29,863 bases of DNA from Komagataeibacter kakiaceti JCM 25156 (GTDB lineage Bacteria; Pseudomonadota; Alphaproteobacteria; Acetobacterales; Acetobacteraceae), in assembly GCF_000613305.1 (NCBI RefSeq), contig NZ_BAIO01000008.1:1-29863 (forward strand). The letters run 5' to 3'. Below the pieces are notes generated by a model, which searched no databases, had not been told where the DNA came from, and was given only the letters and a program-made list of their open reading frames with translations. Each line of letters begins with the position of its first letter. Position 1 is the stretch's first letter. A program made the translations under genes and the position numbers. Shown here in pieces: positions 23,494-29,863 of the stretch.

Positions 23494-24164
23494 AGGTCCA
23501 ACTCCTGTCGCAAGTATGACCAGAGTGCGCCAAACGCTTCCGCGTTTTTGGGCCGACTTAGATCCATGACGCCTAACCCTTTACCATTTGCGAGTGATAT
23601 TTCCTCTGCTTGGGCGATTTCTACGGGACACACGGGGCCGACATTTAGCAATTTGGAGCGGATAGTCGCGTAGGAACGAGTTCGAATATTCGCCCGATTA
23701 ATGATGAACGCTGCTTTCGCACCGCTCTGTTTCAAATGGCGCATCCACGGTATCACGCTGTCTAAATCGTCTTGGCTTTGCTGGCATGGAACCAGAACAA
23801 AATCAGAACCTTCACACAAGCCCAAGATTGCTGTCATGTTGATTTCGATCGAGGGCGGCGTGTCGATGACAATAAAATCGGCGGAGGATTGCCTCGCCAT
23901 TTTCAGGGTAGACCGCCAGTCATCAAGGGACGCGCGATGTACAGGAATATGGGACACGGCCGGAATACTCGCACGGACGCGTTCCCTGCGTTCCGCCCAT
24001 GTGGCTAGAGTTGCCTGTTTATCCATATCCAGTCCTAATACTTGTCTGCCAGATTGAGCAGCTAAAACAAGTATATTCCGGGATAACGACGATTTTCCAA
24101 CACCACCCTTTGGCGATGATAGCATCACGATGGATTGTTTTGATGGAGAGGGATGTTTTGTCAT
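23490..24164 (-). CDS. parA: ParA-family partition ATPase
   Basis: Walker-type ATPase of 224 residues that drives plasmid segregation. The deviant Walker A motif KGGVGKSS is at residues 19-26 with the signature lysine K19, the A' motif GLDMDKQATLATWAERR follows, and the Walker B-like FIVIDTPPSIEINM comes next. It has no N-terminal helix-turn-helix, so it is the short (type Ib-like or orphan) kind that usually relies on its partner for autoregulation. AAGG lies six bases before the ATG. It is the first gene of a two-gene operon, and a pair of palindromes 100 bases upstream is a likely operator or centromere. Confidence 0.93.
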   Translation of the reverse strand: MTKHPSPSKQSIVMLSSPKGGVGKSSLSRNILVLAAQSGRQVLGLDMDKQATLATWAERRERVRASIPAVSHIPVHRASLDDWRSTLKMARQSSADFIVIDTPPSIEINMTAILGLCEGSDFVLVPCQQSQDDLDSVIPWMRHLKQSGAKAAFIINRANIRTRSYATIRSKLLNVGPVCPVEIAQAEEISLANGKGLGVMDLSRPKNAEAFGALWSYLRQELDL

Positions 24165-24260
24165 TGGGACCTTATCGATGCAGGAGTTCCGCGGACCGCC
24201 ACCGTATAGAAGGAGTTTTTACAGGACAGCTTTCTGAAGACAAGAGAAGAGTTCCAAATC

Positions 24261-24291
24261 TTTTACGCCGTAAAAATTTTACCGCGTAAAA
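24261..24291. promoter_or_regulatory. Tandem palindromes upstream of parA (parS/operator candidate)
   Basis: Two 15-bp palindromes, TTTTACGCCGTAAAA (24261-24275) and TTTTACCGCGTAAAA (24277-24291), share TTTTAC-N3-GTAAAA and are spaced by one base, giving a 16-base period. A partial third unit (ACGCTTTT) follows. The position before parA fits a partition centromere or the operator of the par operon. Confidence 0.65.
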
Positions 24292-24714
24292 CGCTTTTGT
24301 CTGTTGATTTGGTGCGTTGCTTGCGCAGGACGTATCGTCCGGGGTCACAGTTAGATTACCTATGGTCGGGAGCGCCAGAGCTTTGAGCCGATTGCCCGTT
24401 GTTTGCCGAAGAGGAACGGCCAAAAAAAAGGTCTAAATAAGACAAAACTGCACCAGATCGGCCAGCGCGCCGCAAGGGGTAGCTCCTCCCCGTGCTCGGC
24501 GTCTGCGTCGCCTGCGCGCGGGTCCGGTGCTGCCGCTACGCGGCACCCTTGCCCCGCACTGCCCGACCCGGTTGCAATGAGAGCTGAAGGAAAGAGTAAT
24601 CAGGCGACACAACCTGATTAGCACGCCCGTTCCTGACATCCCGAAAACCTGACCCGGAAACATCCCGGCCTGCAGAAGCAGCGCCGGGTGCCGGCGTTTG
24701 TACGGAGCACGGCC
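24292..24714. other. Spacer between par operon and methyltransferase-helicase gene
   Basis: No gene is seen. It contains the first copy of the 30-bp flanking repeat (24467-24496), a GC-rich hairpin-prone stretch (about 24500-24550), and a perfect 8-bp inverted repeat TAATCAGG/CCTGATTA (24597-24604 and 24613-24620) that may be an operator or terminator ahead of the large gene. Confidence 0.5.
24467..24496 (+). repeat. 30-bp direct repeat, left copy
   Basis: Twenty-eight of thirty bases match 29834-29863: both read GCGCCGCAAGGGGT, then AGCT or GGCG, then CCTCCCCGTGCT. The two copies bracket the methyltransferase-helicase gene in the same orientation. The unit can fold on itself (GGGG with CCCC). 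Confidence 0.85.
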
Positions 24715-27700
24715 ATGTCGTTCCAGCTCAACCTCTTCGGCACAACCGCTCTCGCAGATACCCAGAACGACCTTTTCTGGGGCGAACTTGAAGGCGAAGA
24801 CGGCGCGTCCTCCGTCCCGCCTGCCACACCGGCCGCGATGGTCCTTCCCAAGATCGACTTTCATATGGTGGCCGACCGAGGCCTCGCTGACACCTGGAAC
24901 CAGCGGGCCCGTGACAATGCACTGGCTATCGCGCTGCTCAAGGAGATCGAAGAAGCAGATCGAAACGCCGCGTCCCCCGAACAGATCGTCCTGTCACGCT
25001 TCATCGGCTTTGGAGCAGGAGAACTGGCGAACAACCTGTTTCCATCGGGAAGCGATAGCACCCGCCAGGCTGGGAAGAGATTGGCGAGGCGATCAATGCC
25101 TCCACAACAGACGTTGAAAGGGCAGGACTGAAGCGCGCGACACAATATGCGCATTTTACGCCTGAACTGATCGTGCACGCACTCTGGAACAAAGTGCTGC
25201 AGATGGGCTTCAGAGGCGGTTCCGTGCTTGAACCCGGCTGTGGGACCGGTCTTTTCATCGCAGCCCGACCGGAAACGCTCGAGGGACGCATCGCCTTTAC
25301 CGGGATCGAGAATGATCCGATTACGGCAAGGATTGCACGCAGGCTCTATCCGAACCAGTGGATCCGCAGCGAGGATTTCACGACAGTGAAGCTCGCAGAC
25401 GGGTATGACCTTGCGATCGGTAATCCACCCTTTTCCAATCGCACCGTGCGTGGCCCGGAAGGTCTGGGGCGGCTTGGCTGAGCCTGCATGACTTTTTCAT
25501 CGCCCGATCCATCGAAGCACTCCGCCCGGGCGGCATCGCAATGTTCGTGACGTCCCGCCATACGCTGGACAAGACGGACAGCACCGCGCGCCGGACCATC
25601 GCCGAGATGGCTGACCTCGTGGGGGCGGTCCGGCTCCCCGCCGGGGCAATGCGCGATGACGCCGGCACGGACGTGGTGGTGGACGTACTGGTGTTACGCA
25701 AGCGCATGATCGGCGACATGGCCGATGACGAGACCTGGCTGGAAACCGACGCCCTTACGGATAGCGACCAGGGTAACGGTCCACTCCTCGTCAATCGCTA
25801 CTTTCTCGACCATCCGGAGCAGGTGCTTGGCCATCACGGCTGGACCACCACCCAGTTCGGTCCCGATTACACATGCGACGCGCGTGCCGACGGCAGGCTC
25901 GATGTGATGTTGCCCGGGGCCCTGAGCCGGATCGGGCAGGACGTGCGCTTTCCGGAACCCCTGGACCAGCGTATTGTCCGGCCGGTGGGAGCCGGTGTGC
26001 TGGTCGGCACGGCTGCCGATGGCGCCCAACTGAAAGAGGCTCCTACTTCGTCACGAAAGGCGTCCTGCAGCAGATCTGCGACGGACAGGCCACCACGGTC
26101 GCCATCAGGAAGGGGGATCAGAAGGATGGCCTCTTCCAGAAGCATGCCCGGATCATTACCGCGCTGATACCCGTCCGGGATGCGGCACGCGCGGTCCTGC
26201 GGGCGCAGATGGAGAACCTGCCCTATGGACGCCTGCAAGGTGACCTGAAGCGTGCCTATTTCAGCTTTGTCCGACAGTTCGGGCCGATCAACCTGATGAA
26301 TGTGACGGTCCGCATCGATCCAGAAACCGGGGTCGAAAACGAAACCCAGCGGCGGCCGAACCTTACGCCATTTTACGATGATCCCGACGTCTGGCTGGTC
26401 TCGTCCATCGAGGAATACGACGAGGCGACACAGAAAGGCCGGATGGGACCGATTTTCTCGGAACGGGTCATTCATGCGCCTGTCGAACCCGAGATCCATT
26501 CCGCCCACGACGCCCTGGCCGTCTGCCTGCATGAAACAGGCAGTGTGGAAATGCCGCGGATCGCGGAACTGATGGGACAGTCCGAAGCTGAGGTCGCGGC
26601 CGCATTGGGGGACGCGGTCTATCTCGATCCGGTACGAAGCGTGGATGGTCGCGATATCTGGGTCACGGCTGATGAAATGCTCTCCGGCGCCGTGCGGACC
26701 AAGCTGGAAGAGGCACGCGATGCAGCCCGGATCGATGGGCGCTACGCCCGGAACGTCACGGCGCTGGAAGCCGTCCAGCCAGCCGATCTGCGTCCGTCGG
26801 AGATCACCGCGCGCTTGGCGCTCCCTGGTTGCCGGTCAGCGACATCATCGCCTTTACCGCCGAAGTGCTCGGGGTCGAAACGGTCATCTATCACGCGCCT
26901 GCGGTCGCCTGCTGGACCGTGGAGAAACGGGCGTTCATGGGCAAGGCCGAGGCGACGTCAGTCTGGGGAACGGAACGGCGACATGCCGGCGAACTGCTGG
27001 AAGATGCCCTGACGCAGGCATCGCCAAAAATATGGGATGTCTGGCGTGATGGCGATGGCAATGAGCACCGCGAACTGAACACACAGGAGACGGAAGCCGC
27101 AAAGGAAAAACTGGCGGCGATCAGGCGTGCGTTCGAGACATGGGTCTGGCAGGATAGCGATCGGGCCGAGCGGCTGGTCCGGCTGTACAATGATACTTAC
27201 AACAATCTGGTTGCACGCGCGTTTGATGGCTCCCATCTGCGCCTGCCCGGTGCAAGCACCACGATCAGCCTGCGCCCCCACCAGAAACGGGTCATCTGGC
27301 GGATCATCGCCGCGGGCGGCACGTATATCGCGCACGCGGTCGGCTCCGGAAAGACCTTCTCGATGGTTGCGGCCGTCATGGAGCAGAAGCGGCTTGGGCT
27401 GATCAGCAAGGCGATGATCGCCGTCCCCGGTCACTGCCTCGCCCAGATGGCCCGCGAATTCCTCATGCTCTACCCGACCGCACGGATCCTCGTCGCCGAC
27501 GAGACGAACTTCGTGAAGGCAAAGCGCCAGCGGTTCCTCGCCCGGGCCGCGACCGGAAACTGGGATGCGATCATCATCACGCATGATGCATTCAGGTTCA
27601 TCCCGGTAGAGGGGAATTTCGAACGCCAGATGATCGAGGCGCAGATCGCGTCTTACGAGGAAGTGCTGGAAAGCGTCGACGCGGCCGACCGCCTGTCGCG

Positions 27701-29810
27701 CAAGCGGGTCGAGAGCATGAAGGAGAAGATGCAGGCGAAGCTGGAAGGCCTTGCCGCTCGAAAGGATGATCTCGTGCATCTGGGAGAGATCGGCATCGAC
27801 CAGATCCTCGTTGATGAAGCGCAGCAGTTCCGGAAGCTGAGTTTTGCAACCAACCAGTCCGACCTCAAGGGGGTCGATCCGAACGGCTCGCAGCGGGCCT
27901 GGGATCTCTTCGTAAAGACGCGCTACCTGGCGGCAAAAAATCCGGAACGTCCGCTGATCATGGCGTCCGGCTCCCCGATCACCAATACGCTCGCCGAAAT
28001 GTGGACGGTCAGCCGCTATATGGATATTGAGGCGCTGCAGAAGCGCTACCTGCATGAATTCGATGCCTGGGCAGCCAATTTCGGCGAAACCCGTACCGAA
28101 CTGGAACTGCAGCCAAGCGGGCTTTACAAGCCGGTCACGCGCTTCACCGAGTTCGTCAACGTAGCCGACCTCATGGCGATGTATCGCGACTTCGCGGATG
28201 TCGTGCAGCACGATGACCTGCGCCAGTACGTGAAACTGCCTGCGATCCGGGGCGGACGCCGCGAGATTATTGTCGCGCCGACAAACGATAACTTCAGGGC
28301 CTACCAGAAGACGCTGGCGGCCCGCATCAACGCTATCGAAGCACGCCAGGGGCGTCCCCAGAAGGGCGATGACATCCTCCTGTCCGTCATCACGGATGCC
28401 CGTCATGCCGCGATCGACCTGCGCTTCGTCGCCCCTCTCGCCGCGAATGATGACACGTCGAAGCTCAACCTGTTGATCGGGAACGTGTTCCGGATCTGGC
28501 AGGAGACATCAGAAAGCCGTTACAGCGATCCTGAAACCGGTCGGCCGTACGACCTGCCGGGGGCGGTGCAGATGATCTTTTCGGATCTGGGCACCGAGAG
28601 CGCGATGGAGACACGCGGTTTTTCCGCCTACACGTGGATCCGCGATGAACTGATCCGCCTGGGCGTGCCGCGCGCGGAAATCGCGTTCATGCAGCACTAC
28701 AGGAAGAGTGCGGCGAAGCAGAAGCTGTTTGGTGATCTCAATGCCGGCCGCAAGCGGATCCTGATCGGCTCGACGGCGACCATGGGCACCGGCGTCAACG
28801 CCCAGCAGCGCCTCAAGGCCCTGCACCATCTCGACGTGCCGTGGCTGGTCTCCGACATCATCCAGCGCGAGGGCCGCATCGAGCGGCAGGGCAACCAGCA
28901 CGCGGAAATCGAACTCTACGCCTATGCCCAGCAGGGTTCTGTTGACGCGACCAACTGGCAGCTCCTCGAACGCAAGCAGCGCTTTATTGGCCTTGCGATG
29001 TCAGGTGACCGTTCCATCCGGCGGATCGAGGACATTGGCGGGGAAGGGGGAAACCAGTTCGCCATGGCCAAGGCGCTCGCCTCAGGCGATGCCCGGCTGA
29101 TGCACAAAGCCGGGCTGGAGGCCGATCTTGCGCGGCTCGAGAGGCTGGCGGCCGCCCATTATGACGACCAGTTCGCCGTAAAACGTGCCATCGACCGGGC
29201 CGAGCGTGAGATTGCGGGCGCGGAGCGCCAGATCCCGCTCATCGAGGCGGATATCGCCAGCCGTCAGCCCACGAAGGGGGATGCGTTCGTATTGCGCAGG
29301 AACAAGGGGGACCTCACCGAGCGCGAGAAGGCCGGGTCATGGCTCCTGTCCCAGGTCCGCCTGGCGGCGAAGAACGGTGAGGCAGGGGTCTGGAACCTCG
29401 GACGCATCGGTGGGTTCGCCGTCATGTGCGAAGCTGGGCCAGGCCGTCGCGTGTACTACGAAAAGCGCGCGGTCGACGTGACGCTGTTTGTGGAAGCACG
29501 CTCGGGTCGCATTGAGATCGCCGTCGAGGACGACACGAAGGGCCTTGGGCTGACGTCGCGTCTCGAGCATGCGCTGCTTCGGATCGACGACGCGCTCCGT
29601 GACGCAATCCGGATGCGGGAGGAAGCGCAGCGTCGCCTGCCATCCTACCGGGCCCGTCTGGGCCTGCCGTTCGCGGAACAGGCGATGCTTGATGAAAAGC
29701 GCGCCGAGCTGAAAGCGCTGGAAGACGATCTGGCGGCGACCGCGACCGATGAAGACCCGGTGCATGACGACACCGAGGACAGGGAGAAGGAAAAAGAGGC
29801 GGCAGCCTGA
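24715..29810 (+). pseudogene. DNA methyltransferase-SNF2 helicase fusion (DarB-like), four frameshifts
   Basis: One very large gene read in several frames. The 5' part starts at ATG 24715 (GGAG upstream; MSFQLNLFGTTALAD). The N-terminal region carries an adenine-type DNA methyltransferase: AdoMet motif I VLEPGCGTGLF and catalytic motif IV GNPPFSNRTV. The C-terminal region is an SF2/SNF2 helicase, listed separately. Frame changes occur at about 25068, 25477, 26038 and 26817; each is repaired by one extra G in a GGC, giving joins such as QGWEEIGEAI, GRLGLSLHDFF, LKEGSYFVTKG and RLGAPWLPVSD. Four added bases give exactly 1,699 residues. The methyltransferase-helicase layout is shared with phage P1 DarB, which protects incoming DNA from type I restriction; related genes are common on alphaproteobacterial plasmids. 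An antirestriction role during transfer is therefore likely but inferred. Confidence 0.85.
26829..29810 (+). CDS. SNF2-type helicase portion of the fusion protein (longest intact frame)
   Basis: The uninterrupted 993-codon frame holds the complete helicase module. Motifs in order: Q-like entry LRPHQKRVIWRI, Walker A AVGSGKTFSM, the I-I-I-T-H-D segment, Walker B/motif II ILVDEAQQFRKL, motif III MASGSPITNT, motif V GSTATMGTGVNAQQRLKALH and motif VI DIIQREGRIERQGNQ. A charged, probably coiled C-terminal part (about residues 760-990) follows. The first ATG at 26829 is internal to the gene's true frame (it follows a frame change at 26817) and has no ribosome site, so independent translation is doubtful. 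Adenine-methylation and helicase activities would be coupled in the full protein. Confidence 0.85.
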   Translation: MPVSDIIAFTAEVLGVETVIYHAPAVACWTVEKRAFMGKAEATSVWGTERRHAGELLEDALTQASPKIWDVWRDGDGNEHRELNTQETEAAKEKLAAIRRAFETWVWQDSDRAERLVRLYNDTYNNLVARAFDGSHLRLPGASTTISLRPHQKRVIWRIIAAGGTYIAHAVGSGKTFSMVAAVMEQKRLGLISKAMIAVPGHCLAQMAREFLMLYPTARILVADETNFVKAKRQRFLARAATGNWDAIIITHDAFRFIPVEGNFERQMIEAQIASYEEVLESVDAADRLSRKRVESMKEKMQAKLEGLAARKDDLVHLGEIGIDQILVDEAQQFRKLSFATNQSDLKGVDPNGSQRAWDLFVKTRYLAAKNPERPLIMASGSPITNTLAEMWTVSRYMDIEALQKRYLHEFDAWAANFGETRTELELQPSGLYKPVTRFTEFVNVADLMAMYRDFADVVQHDDLRQYVKLPAIRGGRREIIVAPTNDNFRAYQKTLAARINAIEARQGRPQKGDDILLSVITDARHAAIDLRFVAPLAANDDTSKLNLLIGNVFRIWQETSESRYSDPETGRPYDLPGAVQMIFSDLGTESAMETRGFSAYTWIRDELIRLGVPRAEIAFMQHYRKSAAKQKLFGDLNAGRKRILIGSTATMGTGVNAQQRLKALHHLDVPWLVSDIIQREGRIERQGNQHAEIELYAYAQQGSVDATNWQLLERKQRFIGLAMSGDRSIRRIEDIGGEGGNQFAMAKALASGDARLMHKAGLEADLARLERLAAAHYDDQFAVKRAIDRAEREIAGAERQIPLIEADIASRQPTKGDAFVLRRNKGDLTEREKAGSWLLSQVRLAAKNGEAGVWNLGRIGGFAVMCEAGPGRRVYYEKRAVDVTLFVEARSGRIEIAVEDDTKGLGLTSRLEHALLRIDDALRDAIRMREEAQRRLPSYRARLGLPFAEQAMLDEKRAELKALEDDLAATATDEDPVHDDTEDREKEKEAAA

Positions 29811-29833
29811 GAAGGGCTGCCATCTCCGGTCAG

Positions 29834-29863
29834 GCGCCGCAAGGGGTGGCGCCTCCCCGTGCT
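29834..29863 (+). repeat. 30-bp direct repeat, right copy (at window edge)
   Basis: This begins 24 bases after the helicase stop codon and runs to the last base of the window, so it may continue beyond. It matches 24467-24496 at 28 of 30 positions. Here AGGCGCC and GGCGCCT (29832-29838 and 29848-29854) also form a hairpin around nine bases. Confidence 0.85.

Noticed and set aside
24715..26829. Programmed ribosomal frameshifting in the large gene
   Set aside because: Four breaks in one gene, no slippery heptamers, and the same GGC context as breaks in unrelated genes argue for missing bases, not recoding.
26958..28406. Long minus-strand open frame of 482 codons opposite the helicase
   Set aside because: It is a GC-rich shadow of the helicase gene with no family motifs; the plus strand shows a complete SNF2 motif series.

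Overview
The window looks like part of a plasmid (or large accessory replicon) of an acetic acid bacterium, family Acetobacteraceae, for example Komagataeibacter or Gluconacetobacter. This is inferred from GC-rich alphaproteobacterial coding style and from an iteron-controlled RepA next to a ParA partition operon. No rRNA, tRNA or CRISPR array is visible.

Layout. 1-1931: a hairpin and a frameshifted tyrosine recombinase. 2270-3650: an AT-rich island with a membrane-tailed XRE regulator divergent from an unrecognised 235-residue protein. 3720-5415: a frameshifted GNAT acetyltransferase and a CcdA/CcdB toxin-antitoxin pair, flanked by two related hairpin repeats. 5454-8443: an HxlR regulator divergent from an Old Yellow Enzyme reductase and an aldehyde dehydrogenase, a likely electrophile-detoxification unit. 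8600-9000: a decayed second copy of the recombinase 3' end. 9242-13380: two CLC chloride/proton transporter genes (the second frameshifted), convergent with a CPA1 Na+/H+ antiporter, an ion and pH homeostasis block. 13538-14815: a stand-alone protein joining a helix-hairpin-helix-like segment to a PD-(D/E)XK-like nuclease segment. 15138-19585: an AraC regulator, an AbrB-type membrane protein with a YecD-like isochorismatase-fold protein, their probable TetR regulator, and a haloacetate-dehalogenase-like hydrolase.

19770-24291 is the replication and maintenance core: a third recombinase remnant, an array of 15-bp iterons, an AT-rich origin segment, repA, a graveyard of IS630 and IS3 transposase remnants, a ParA/ParB-like operon, and a tandem palindrome upstream of parA that could be the centromere or operator. 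24467-29863 holds a roughly 1,700-residue DNA methyltransferase-SNF2 helicase gene (DarB-like layout) bounded by two near-identical 30-bp repeats, the second at the window edge.

A cross-cutting observation is that six genes carry net one-base frameshifts (nine sites in all). At seven of these the reading frame and family motifs return if one G is added to a GGC (making GGGC) on one strand, and the other two can also be repaired that way. This uniformity suggests systematic sequencing or assembly deletions rather than independent decay, so several genes called pseudogenes here may be intact in the organism.
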